From: Hyalangium ruber
GTDB lineage: Bacteria; Myxococcota; Myxococcia; Myxococcales; Myxococcaceae
Length of the DNA stretch: 64,000 nucleotides
Assembly (NCBI RefSeq): GCF_034259325.1
Contig: NZ_JAXIVS010000007.1
Span: forward strand, 310,001 to 374,000
Reading direction: 5' to 3'
In this document: in pieces, positions 1 through 9,138 of the stretch
Layout of the letters: each line of letters begins with the position of its first letter
Position numbering within the stretch: the first letter of the stretch is position 1
Notes under the pieces: model-generated
Told to the model about the DNA's origin: nothing
Seen by the model: the letters and a program-made list of their open reading frames with translations, nothing else
The model's database searches: none
Program-made: the position numbers and the translations under genes

Positions 1-1
1 G

Positions 2-1891
2 ATCGGCCACAAGTCCGTGGAGTTCCTGACGCCGGAGTCCAGCAAGTACGCCCGCGAGGTCGTCCTGCCTCGGTTCTTCCAGACGGGAGAGTGCAGGGAT
101 GTCCCCTACCAGTGGGTGAAGAAGTCAGGCGAGCGGCTCGATGTGCTGCTGTCGGCCATCGCGGAGCGGGACGCCCACGGGCAGGTGGTGCGCTCGCTCG
201 CGGTGCTCATCGACGTGACCCAGCGGAAGCGCGCGGAGGAGGCCCTGCGCGAGAGCGACCAGCGGATGCGGGCCATCCTGGACAACACGACCGCCGTCAT
301 CTTCCTGGTCGATGCGCAGGGGCGCTACATCTTCGTGAACCGCCAGTGGGAGTTGCTCTTCCACCACACCCGGAGCGAGGTCACTGGGAAGACCCCGTAT
401 GACATCTTCGAGCGGGAGATCGCCGACGCCTTCCAGCAGGGCAATATGGCCGTCTTCCAGACTCGCACCCCCGTGCAGCAGGAGCTGCTCGTTCCGCATG
501 ACGACGGGATTCACACCTACCTCGCGCAGAAGTTCCCGCTCATCGACTCCTCGGGAGAGCTGTATGCGGTATGCGGCATCTCCACCGACATCACCGAGCG
601 CAAGCGGAGGGAGGTGGCGCAGCGCTTCCTGGCCGACGCGAGCCGAGAGCTGGGGACCTCGCTCGACTATGAGACCACGCTCCAGCGCGTCGCCGAGCTG
701 GCGGTCCCCACGCTGGCGGACCTGTGTGTCGTCTTCGTGATGGGGGCGGAGGAGACGCTGCGCCCGGTGGCGGTGGCGGACCGCTCGCCTACCCGAGCCC
801 GGTGCGTACGTGAGTTCCTCGAGCGCTACCCACCGGCCCCGGACGCGTCCCTGGGCCCTATCCGCGTCATGGCCACGAGAAGACCGGAGGCCTCCCAGGA
901 GGCTTCGGGGCTGCTGGGCCACGCGGCCCTGGAGGAGGAGCAGTGGCGGGCCGTGAAGGCGCTCCAGGACAAGCCTTCGATCAGTGTGCCGCTCGAGGCG
1001 CGAGGTCGCGGCCTGGGCGTGCTGTCCTTGATCTTCGCGCGGCCGCGCCAGCGGTATGTCCCCCTGGAGCTGGAGCTGTTCGAGGAGCTGGGCCGCCGAG
1101 CGGCCTTCGCGATCGACAATGCTCAGCTCTACCGTGAAGCCCAGCAGTCCATTCGCGCCCGGGACGAGTTCCTGTCGATCGCCTCCCATGAGCTGAAGAC
1201 GCCGCTGACGTCCATGAAGCTGCGCGCCCAGCAGCTGGAGCTCTCCCTGGCACGACAGCACGACGACTCGCTGTTGACCGAGAAGGTATCGGGGATGCTC
1301 GAGCTCTTCCACGGACAGATGCGGCGATTGACGCAGCTCGTGGAGCACCTGCTCGACGTCTCCAGCATCGACCAGCGGCAGATCGCCCTGCGCCTGGAGC
1401 CGATCGATCTGGCGGGCGTGGCGGGCATGGTCGTGAACAACCTCAAGGAGCAACTCGCGAAGACTGGCTGCGTGCTCCAGTTGGAAGCTGAGGGGCCCGT
1501 GATTGGGGAGTGGGACAGGCTCCGCCTGGAGCAGATGCTGATCAACCTGCTGACGAACGCGATGAAGTATGGAGCCGATGGTCCCATCCGCGTGAGCGTG
1601 GGGCTCCACGAGGGCAAAGCGTGGCTGCGGGTCGAGGACCACGGAGTGGGCATTCCCCGCGAAGCCCAGGCGAGGATCTTCCGGCGCTTCGAGCGCGCCT
1701 CCTCCCGCAACTATGGAGGGCTCGGGCTCGGGCTCTTCATCACCCGGCAGATCGTCGAGGCACACGGCGGAAGGATCTGGGTGGAGAGCGAACCGGGGAT
1801 GGGGGCGACGTTCGTCGTCGAGCTGCCCCGGCGGGGCTGCGAGGCGCCACCGCCGAACGCCCCTGAAGCCAGGAGCCCCGCCACCCGGTGA
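2..1891 (+). CDS. PAS/GAF sensor histidine kinase (5' end outside window)
   Basis: The reading frame is open from base 2, so the N-terminus lies upstream. About 629 residues are visible. They show the tail of one PAS domain, a second complete PAS domain (about residues 70-195), a GAF domain (about 205-375), a HisKA dimerisation domain with the phospho-accepting His in FLSIASHELKTPL (visible residue 396), and a HATPase_c domain with DHGVGIP and GLGLGLFI boxes. No membrane segment is visible, so the seen part is cytoplasmic. It would autophosphorylate and pass phosphate to a response regulator not found next to it. The GTG at 17 is an internal codon rather than a convincing start. A good intrinsic terminator follows, so it ends its own transcript. 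The signal sensed is unknown. Confidence 0.93.
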   Translation: MGHKSVEFLTPESSKYAREVVLPRFFQTGECRDVPYQWVKKSGERLDVLLSAIAERDAHGQVVRSLAVLIDVTQRKRAEEALRESDQRMRAILDNTTAVIFLVDAQGRYIFVNRQWELLFHHTRSEVTGKTPYDIFEREIADAFQQGNMAVFQTRTPVQQELLVPHDDGIHTYLAQKFPLIDSSGELYAVCGISTDITERKRREVAQRFLADASRELGTSLDYETTLQRVAELAVPTLADLCVVFVMGAEETLRPVAVADRSPTRARCVREFLERYPPAPDASLGPIRVMATRRPEASQEASGLLGHAALEEEQWRAVKALQDKPSISVPLEARGRGLGVLSLIFARPRQRYVPLELELFEELGRRAAFAIDNAQLYREAQQSIRARDEFLSIASHELKTPLTSMKLRAQQLELSLARQHDDSLLTEKVSGMLELFHGQMRRLTQLVEHLLDVSSIDQRQIALRLEPIDLAGVAGMVVNNLKEQLAKTGCVLQLEAEGPVIGEWDRLRLEQMLINLLTNAMKYGADGPIRVSVGLHEGKAWLRVEDHGVGIPREAQARIFRRFERASSRNYGGLGLGLFITRQIVEAHGGRIWVESEPGMGATFVVELPRRGCEAPPPNAPEARSPATR

Positions 1892-1904
1892 CGCCAGAGT
1901 CCCG

Positions 1905-1932
1905 GGCTGTGCATCCGGGTGCGCAGCCTTTT
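1905..1932 (+). terminator. Intrinsic terminator after the histidine kinase
   Basis: An 8-bp stem (GGCTGTGC paired with GCGCAGCC, one G-U wobble) encloses an 8-nt loop and is followed directly by TTTT. It begins 13 nt after the kinase stop codon, in the position expected for a factor-independent terminator. Confidence 0.75.
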
Positions 1933-2045
1933 GGGGTTGGCGCATCGCGGCAGTCTCTTCTTTCGCGGACTTACGGAGAGGCACGGCCGTTGCTCTTCCG
2001 AGGACTGCCCGCTGTGAACCGCGGGCCTACCTTGGAGCCTCGCCC

Positions 2046-2855
2046 ATGCGCCGTACACTGACCCTGACCCTCCTCACCACGCTGGCCACCGCCTGCGGAG
2101 ACAGCGCCCCCACCCAGGAGGAGATCGACGAGGCCCGAAGCCATGTCGAGGTCGCGCTCACCGCGGCGACCCAGGCCCGCTCGGCGCTCGAGCTGCTCGG
2201 CCTCCTCCCCGTGTACACGTGCGGTGAGCCGCGCCGCAGCTTCGTGGCGCAGGCGGCCGACGGGTTCGACGCGCAGGTGGGGTGCATCCGCGCCGGCACC
2301 GAGTCCCTGGACGCGACGACGGACGCGGTGGTGCTCTCCTTCGGAGAGACAGGCTGCGAGGTGCGCAAGCACACCGTCTCCGGACAGACCGCTTTCAAGT
2401 ACTCGGGGGGCGAGGACCGGATGGAGGTGAAGGCGGACCTGCGCCAGTTGGTGGTGGACGGGCACGCGCTGCAGGCCGAGGTGGGCTACGGCACCTGTGG
2501 GGATGAGTCGCGCTACTTCGCGCTGGCGCAGGGCGCGGTGCCTACCCAGCCCGACTACACCTATAAGGTGGATGGACAGGTGGGTCAGCGCGACGGGCTG
2601 CCCCTCATCGGCGGCACCTCGCTGGTGCTCAATGGCCCCGGAGAGCTCACCGGCCCGTCGGGCACCCACCGGCTCACCCTCACCGAGCTGATGTATGAGC
2701 TGGGGGAGTACGCGCCCAAGGAAGGCGAGGCCCTGCTGGAGACGGCGGAGGGCCGCACGGTGAAGGCCACCTTCCGCCCGGCCCTGTGGCGCCTGGGCAA
2801 GATGGAGCTGGTCATCGACGAGCGCGAGCCGGTGACGGTTCCCATCCTCCGCTGA
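2046..2855 (+). CDS. Putative lipoprotein of unknown function
   Basis: The product has 269 residues. The N-terminus MRRTLTLTLLTTLATACGDS is a short basic region plus hydrophobic stretch ending in a lipobox-like ATAC, so Cys17 should be lipidated and the protein anchored on the periplasmic or outer-membrane side. I recognise no domain. The mature part contains several Cys residues (for example TCGEPR, GCIRAG, TGCEV, GTCGDE) that could form disulfides, and is otherwise mixed beta-rich sequence. The ATG at 2046 was chosen because the signal peptide starts there; the frame is open upstream but has no signal sequence. It sits between a terminated kinase gene and the chitinase cluster, and may be a stand-alone gene. 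Confidence 0.8.
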   Translation: MRRTLTLTLLTTLATACGDSAPTQEEIDEARSHVEVALTAATQARSALELLGLLPVYTCGEPRRSFVAQAADGFDAQVGCIRAGTESLDATTDAVVLSFGETGCEVRKHTVSGQTAFKYSGGEDRMEVKADLRQLVVDGHALQAEVGYGTCGDESRYFALAQGAVPTQPDYTYKVDGQVGQRDGLPLIGGTSLVLNGPGELTGPSGTHRLTLTELMYELGEYAPKEGEALLETAEGRTVKATFRPALWRLGKMELVIDEREPVTVPILR

Positions 2856-2892
2856 GCCAGAGTTGACGCAGAGCGCCACGCTCCCCGCGAAA

Positions 2893-2923
2893 TTCGGGCA
2901 TTTCGATCAATAAACCCGAAATA
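2893..2923 (+). promoter_or_regulatory. Candidate chitinase operator (copy 1)
   Basis: TTCGGG (2893-2898) and CCCGAA (2915-2920) form an inverted repeat. The right arm is part of AAACCCGAAATA (2912-2923), which recurs exactly at 6791-6802 in front of the third chitinase. The 12-mer ends 73 nt before this chitinase start and 77 nt before the other one. Position and repetition suggest a shared regulator site or promoter element; no regulator is identified. Confidence 0.45.
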
Positions 2924-2930
2924 CCCAGCT

Positions 2931-2960
2931 CCCTCCTCTTTCTCGGTGGAGGGATTTTTA
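2931..2960 (+). terminator. Hairpin with U-run upstream of first chitinase
   Basis: CCCTCC (2931-2936) can pair with GGAGGG (2948-2953) around an 11-nt loop, followed by ATTTTTA. It may terminate the lipoprotein transcript. It lies downstream of the candidate chitinase operator and only 36 nt before the chitinase ATG, so it could instead act as a leader attenuator. Confidence 0.45.
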
Positions 2961-2995
2961 CGGCTTCTCCCTCCTCTGACATTGGGAGAACATTC

Positions 2996-4978
<1,983 letters not shown>

Positions 4979-5003
4979 CAGGACCGATTCACCCGCTGTT
5001 CCG

Positions 5004-5036
5004 CCGCCCGGTGAGGCTCTGTTCCTCATCGGGCGG
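5004..5036 (+). terminator. Strong hairpin between chitinases 1 and 2
   Basis: A 13-bp stem, CCGCCCGGTGAGG with CCTCATCGGGCGG (one G-U wobble), encloses the loop CTCTGTT, 25 nt after the first chitinase stop. No U-run follows, so it may stabilise the 3' end of the mRNA or terminate inefficiently, allowing some read-through into the second chitinase gene. Confidence 0.6.
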
Positions 5037-5085
5037 TGTGCGCTCGTGGCGTGCCTTCCCTCGGCTTTTCAAGGAACCCCTCCAG

Positions 5086-6780
5086 ATGAAGACCTGTCCT
5101 TCCTTTCGTTCGCTCGCCGCGCGCCGCTCGGTGCTCGGATGCTTCACCGGGATGTTGCTCGGGGCGCTCGTGCCCGGCTGTGGTCCCGCGACCTCCGAAG
5201 AGCTGAGCCCGACCGCCCACCAGGAGGCTGCGCTCGCCGCCCCCGCCTGGGCCCCCAACATCGCCTATGTGGTGGGCGATCTCGTTACCTACAACGGGAA
5301 GACGTATCGCTGCCGCCAGAGCCACACCAGCCTCTCCACCTGGACCCCCGAGGCCGTCCCCGCGCTCTGGGAGCTGAGCGGTGACACGGAGCCGCCTCCC
5401 CCCACGGACACGATTCCCCCGACGGTGAACGTCTCCGCCAACCAGACCGCGTTCACGGCCGCGGGCACGCTGACCCTGACCGCCAGCGCCACGGACAACG
5501 TGGGAGTAACGCGGGTCGAGATCCTCGAGAATGGGACGCTCGTCGGCTCGGCCACCACGTTCAGCCGGAGCTTCAGCTCCTCCACGCAGAACGGGACGTA
5601 CGCCTACACCGTCAAGGCGTACGACGCGCGGAACAACGTGGGCACGCAGTCAGTCCAGGTGACCGTCAACATCGGCGGCCAGCCCCCTCCTCCGCCTCCT
5701 CCCGGCAGCAGGATGTACATCGGCTATGCCAGCAGCTGGAACACGAGCATCAATGACCTCACGCCGGCGAACATCCCCAGCTACTACACGCACCTGAACC
5801 TCGCCTTCGTGCGGCCGAACACGACGTACCAGAAGGGCTCGTACGCGTTCGATCAAGAGGTGTCGGGCTTCGAGTTCTTCGAGGGCGCCACCACGAACAA
5901 CGGCCAGAAGCGGTTCACCGCCGCGCAGGCGCAGACGCTGCGCAACAACATCCAGGCGCTGCGCGCCCGGGGCACGCAGGTGTGGCTCTCGGTCGGTGGC
6001 TGGAGCTACAGCCAGGGCACCCAGTGGGCCAGCTTCAACGCCGCCCGCGTCGTGGACCTGGCGCAGGACCTGGGCGCCAACGGCATCGACATCGACTGGG
6101 AGTCGAGCGGCAGCAACTGCAACAAGCTGCCCGCCTCGCAGTTCAGCTGCACCAAGGATGGAGAGATCGCCAACATCATCACCAGCCTCCACGGCACCAT
6201 TCAGGCCCGGGGCCTGTCGCTGGGCATCTCCATCGCCGGTTGGTCCACGGGCGCCTACTACGTGCAGGGCACGCCCTTCGAAGAGGGCAAGGTCCAGTGG
6301 GGCTCACCCTTCGGCGGCACGATGTACAACGTCGTGAAGAACCACGGGAGCAAGCTCCACCACATCAACCTCATGTCCTACGACGGCGGCGACTACTACG
6401 ACCCGCGCGAGGGCTATGAGTCGTACCGCGCCATCTACAACGGCCCGATCGCGATGGGACTCGAGATCGCTCCGGAGGGCGCGGGCGGCGCGGTGCTGAA
6501 GCTCAACGCGGAGCCGGGCACCGTGTACGACGCGGAGATGCTCACCGGTCAGAACAACATGGCGACGAAGTATTACAACGTCGAGACGCTGGCCACGTAC
6601 ATGAAGAACAAGGGCCGCGCGACCGACGGCATGATGGTCTGGCAGATCTGGAAGGAGCGCGTCCACGCCCCTGCCCCGACTGGCGCGGCCTCGGTGAACT
6701 CCGCGGGCCAGAAGGTGTGCCAGATCCTGGGCATCACCAGCCAGTGCAACCAGAGCATCCCCACCCTCCCGAAGTACTGA
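5086..6780 (+). CDS. Secreted GH18 chitinase with CBM5/12 and Ig-like domain
   Basis: The product has 564 residues. An N-terminal basic and hydrophobic segment ends in VPGC, a likely lipobox. A CBM5/12 module (WAPNIAYVVGDLVTYNGKTY) is closely similar to that of the first chitinase. It is followed by a proline linker, one bacterial Ig-like domain (about 105-190) and a GH18 barrel (about 205-560). The catalytic motif reads NGIDIDWE, so the first Asp of DxxDxDxE is Asn332 while D335, D337 and catalytic E339 remain. Activity is expected to be kept, though its details may differ. ATG 5086 begins the signal peptide; the frame is open further upstream inside the preceding gene but lacks a signal. 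No copy of the AAACCCGAAATA motif lies upstream, so this gene may depend on read-through. Confidence 0.93.
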   Translation: MKTCPSFRSLAARRSVLGCFTGMLLGALVPGCGPATSEELSPTAHQEAALAAPAWAPNIAYVVGDLVTYNGKTYRCRQSHTSLSTWTPEAVPALWELSGDTEPPPPTDTIPPTVNVSANQTAFTAAGTLTLTASATDNVGVTRVEILENGTLVGSATTFSRSFSSSTQNGTYAYTVKAYDARNNVGTQSVQVTVNIGGQPPPPPPPGSRMYIGYASSWNTSINDLTPANIPSYYTHLNLAFVRPNTTYQKGSYAFDQEVSGFEFFEGATTNNGQKRFTAAQAQTLRNNIQALRARGTQVWLSVGGWSYSQGTQWASFNAARVVDLAQDLGANGIDIDWESSGSNCNKLPASQFSCTKDGEIANIITSLHGTIQARGLSLGISIAGWSTGAYYVQGTPFEEGKVQWGSPFGGTMYNVVKNHGSKLHHINLMSYDGGDYYDPREGYESYRAIYNGPIAMGLEIAPEGAGGAVLKLNAEPGTVYDAEMLTGQNNMATKYYNVETLATYMKNKGRATDGMMVWQIWKERVHAPAPTGAASVNSAGQKVCQILGITSQCNQSIPTLPKY

Positions 6781-6790
6781 GGCCGCTGCA

Positions 6791-6808
6791 AAACCCGAAA
6801 TAATCGGG
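6791..6808 (+). promoter_or_regulatory. Candidate chitinase operator (copy 2)
   Basis: The 12-mer AAACCCGAAATA (6791-6802) is identical to 2912-2923. Here it sits inside a tighter palindrome, CCCGA-AATAA-TCGGG (6794-6808). It lies 10 nt after the second chitinase stop and 77 nt before the third chitinase start, matching the placement of copy 1. Confidence 0.45.
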
Positions 6809-6878
6809 CGTGGCTCTCCATAGAGGAACTCCGCGCCCGCCTCCTGGCGGGCGCACCCTCGCAACAAGGAGAGCGTGC

Positions 6879-8423
6879 ATGTCCCTTCGTCGTTGGAAGG
6901 CCTTGGCCCTCGCGGGCCTCTTCTTCTTCCTGGCAGCCCCCCAAGTCCACGCGCAGACGGTGAGCTGCACCGGCATCCCCGCCTGGAACGCGCAGACGAT
7001 CTACAACCCGGGCGACAAGGTGGTGTACCAGAGCAAGCTGTACGAGGCCCTGGTCGCCATCTGGACGGCGGACCCTGTCTGGGGCACCGCCAGCGGCTGG
7101 TACCGGCTGCTGGGCACCTGCGGCACGGGCGGTGGCGGCGCTCCCACCGTCAGCCTCACCAGCCCTGGCAATGGCGCCACCTTCCAGGCTCCCGCGGACA
7201 TCTCCCTGTCCGCCAATGCCTCGGACACCGGCGGCAGCATCACCAAGGTGGACTTCTTCGCCAACGGCAGCTTCGTGGGCACCGACAGCTCCAGCCCCTA
7301 CCAGATTGCCTGGACGGGAGTGGCGGCCGGCGCCTACGCGCTGACCGCCGTGGCCACGGACAACTCGGGACTGTCCACCACCTCGTCAGCCATCAACATC
7401 ACCGTCAACGGCGGCACGGGTGGCGGGGGCAACCTGCCCAAGCGACTGCTCGTGGGCTACTGGCACAACTTCGTCAACGGCGCCGGCTTCATGAAGCTGC
7501 GGGACGTCTCCAATGACTGGGACGTCATCAACGTCTCGTTCGCCGAGCCGGTGGCGGGCTCCACCTCGCGCATGGCGTTCGTGCCCGACTCGAACACCTC
7601 CGCCCAGGAGCTCAAGTCCGACATCCAGCTCCTGAAGAACCGAGGCAAGAAGGTGCTGATCTCCATCGGCGGCGCCAATGGCCACGTCCAGATGCGCACC
7701 GAGACGGAGCGTCAGGAGTTCGTCAGCACGATGAAGCAGATCATCAGCGAGTACGGCTTCCACGGCATGGACATCGACTTCGAGGGCAGCTCGATCTCGC
7801 TCAACAGCGGGGATGCGGACTTCAAGAACCCCACCACGCCGCTGGTCAAGCACCTCATCTCCGCCATCCGGGAGATCCGCAACCACTTCGGCCCCACCTT
7901 CATCCTCTCCATGGCGCCCGAGGTCTACTACGTCCAGGTGGGCTATCAGGTCTACGGCCCGACCGCGGGCGCGTACCTGCCCGTCATCTACGGCGTGCGG
8001 GACATCCTCACCTATATCCACCCGCAGCACTACAACACCGGCTCGGTGCTGGGGCTGGACAACGTGGCGTACAACGCCGGCACGGCGGACTTCCACGTGG
8101 CCATGGCGGAGATGCTGCTGCGCGGGTTCCCCGTCGGCGGCAACGCCAACAACGTCTTCCCCGCGCTGCGCCCGGATCAGGTGGCCATCGGGCTGCCCGC
8201 GACACCGCAGGCGGCCGGCAGCGGCTTCACCTCGGCGGCGGACGTGCAGAAGGCCGTGGGCTATCTCACCAAGGGCACGTCCTTTGGCGGCAGGTACCAG
8301 CTGCGCAATCCCGCGGGCTACTCCGACTTCCGCGGGGTGATGACCTGGTCCGTCAACTGGGACAAGTACGGCGGCTTCTCCTTCTCCCTGCCGCACCGCC
8401 AGTACCTGAACACGCTGCCGTGA
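6879..8423 (+). CDS. Secreted GH18 chitinase with N-terminal chitin-binding and Ig-like domains
   Basis: This 514-residue protein has a classical Sec signal peptide (MSLRRWKALALAGLFFFLAAPQVHAQ, cleavage after AHA-like VHA) and no lipobox. It is therefore secreted free, unlike its two neighbours. A CBM5/12-like module (about 27-75) precedes a Big/Ig-like domain (about 85-175) and a GH18 barrel (about 185-514). The catalytic motif is HGMDIDFE (H295, D298, D300, E302): the first position is His, and the later acids including the proton-donor Glu are kept. ATG 6879 follows AAGGAGAG at good spacing. It ends 15 nt before the convergent sigma factor gene. Confidence 0.93.
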   Translation: MSLRRWKALALAGLFFFLAAPQVHAQTVSCTGIPAWNAQTIYNPGDKVVYQSKLYEALVAIWTADPVWGTASGWYRLLGTCGTGGGGAPTVSLTSPGNGATFQAPADISLSANASDTGGSITKVDFFANGSFVGTDSSSPYQIAWTGVAAGAYALTAVATDNSGLSTTSSAINITVNGGTGGGGNLPKRLLVGYWHNFVNGAGFMKLRDVSNDWDVINVSFAEPVAGSTSRMAFVPDSNTSAQELKSDIQLLKNRGKKVLISIGGANGHVQMRTETERQEFVSTMKQIISEYGFHGMDIDFEGSSISLNSGDADFKNPTTPLVKHLISAIREIRNHFGPTFILSMAPEVYYVQVGYQVYGPTAGAYLPVIYGVRDILTYIHPQHYNTGSVLGLDNVAYNAGTADFHVAMAEMLLRGFPVGGNANNVFPALRPDQVAIGLPATPQAAGSGFTSAADVQKAVGYLTKGTSFGGRYQLRNPAGYSDFRGVMTWSVNWDKYGGFSFSLPHRQYLNTLP

Positions 8424-8438
8424 GGTACGGCGGCGCGC

Positions 8439-9041
8439 TCAGAGCATGAACCGAGCCTCTCGGCCCACCTCTCGGGACAGGATCTCCCGGAGGTGGGCCC
8501 TTCCCATGCGCAGCCGGCTGCGGACGGTCTCGAAGGGGACCTCGAGGGCCTCTGCCATCTCCGGCACGCTCATGCCCATCACATGATGGAGCAGCAGGGC
8601 GCGCCGCTGCTCGTCCGAGAGCTGCTCCAGCAGCTTCTCCAGCTGGCGGCGGAAGAGACAGTCTTCCGGGGAGGCACCCTCCGCCGGCTCCTCCGCCAGT
8701 TCCTCCGTCGTCTCGGCGTCCACCTGACAACGCTCGGCACGGGCCCGCTTCAATGCGGCGAACATCACCCGCACCACCACGCGCTCCGCCCAGGACATGA
8801 ACGCGCCCTCCCCGCGATAGGTGGGCAGCCCTCGAAGGATCGCCACCAGCGCCTCCTGGGTGATGTCATCCACCTCGGACTCACCCTGGACCGAATAGCG
8901 GACCAGCGTGCGCACCCTCGGCAGGAGCTCCGCCAGCAGCGACTCGGTCGCGTCGCGCTGTCCTTCCATGGCGGCACGAATGCGCGGCTCTTCGGTGGGA
9001 ACGGGCATCGAACGACAGGGGGCGTTGGCTCGGATCATCAT
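8439..9041 (-). CDS. ECF-type RNA polymerase sigma factor
   Basis: The product has about 200 residues with sigma-70 region 2 (LVRYSVQGESEVDDITQEALVAILRGLPTY..AFMSWAERVV, split here) and a region 4 helix-turn-helix (LSDEQRRALLLHHVMGMSVPEMAEALEVPFETVRSRLRMGRAHLRE). A GTG at 9092 is in frame, but it lies inside the hairpin at 9076-9100. ATG 9041 is therefore preferred, and ATG 9008 remains possible. No anti-sigma gene is adjacent. Lying between the chitinases and the hexosaminidase, it could control chitin utilisation, but that is inference only. Read-through from the hexosaminidase gene could add to its expression. Confidence 0.88.
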   Translation of the reverse strand: MMIRANAPCRSMPVPTEEPRIRAAMEGQRDATESLLAELLPRVRTLVRYSVQGESEVDDITQEALVAILRGLPTYRGEGAFMSWAERVVVRVMFAALKRARAERCQVDAETTEELAEEPAEGASPEDCLFRRQLEKLLEQLSDEQRRALLLHHVMGMSVPEMAEALEVPFETVRSRLRMGRAHLREILSREVGREARFML

Positions 9042-9075
9042 GGGCAATGAGAGGGATGGAGGGAGGGGCAAACCC

Positions 9076-9100
9076 CGGGAGCGGCGCTTCACCGCTCCCG
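9076..9100 (-). terminator. Hairpin after the hexosaminidase gene
   Basis: A perfect 9-bp inverted repeat (CGGGAGCGG and CCGCTCCCG) has a 7-nt loop and lies 38 nt beyond the leftward hexosaminidase stop. There is no U-run. It probably ends or stabilises the leftward amino-sugar transcript before the sigma factor gene. Confidence 0.55.
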
Positions 9101-9138
9101 AGGCACTTCGCTCACGACGGCGGGAACACCGGCTCAGG

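Noticed and set aside
9042-9092. GTG 9092 as the sigma factor start
   Set aside because: It falls within a 9-bp hairpin that appears to end the hexosaminidase transcript, and the added residues match no sigma domain.
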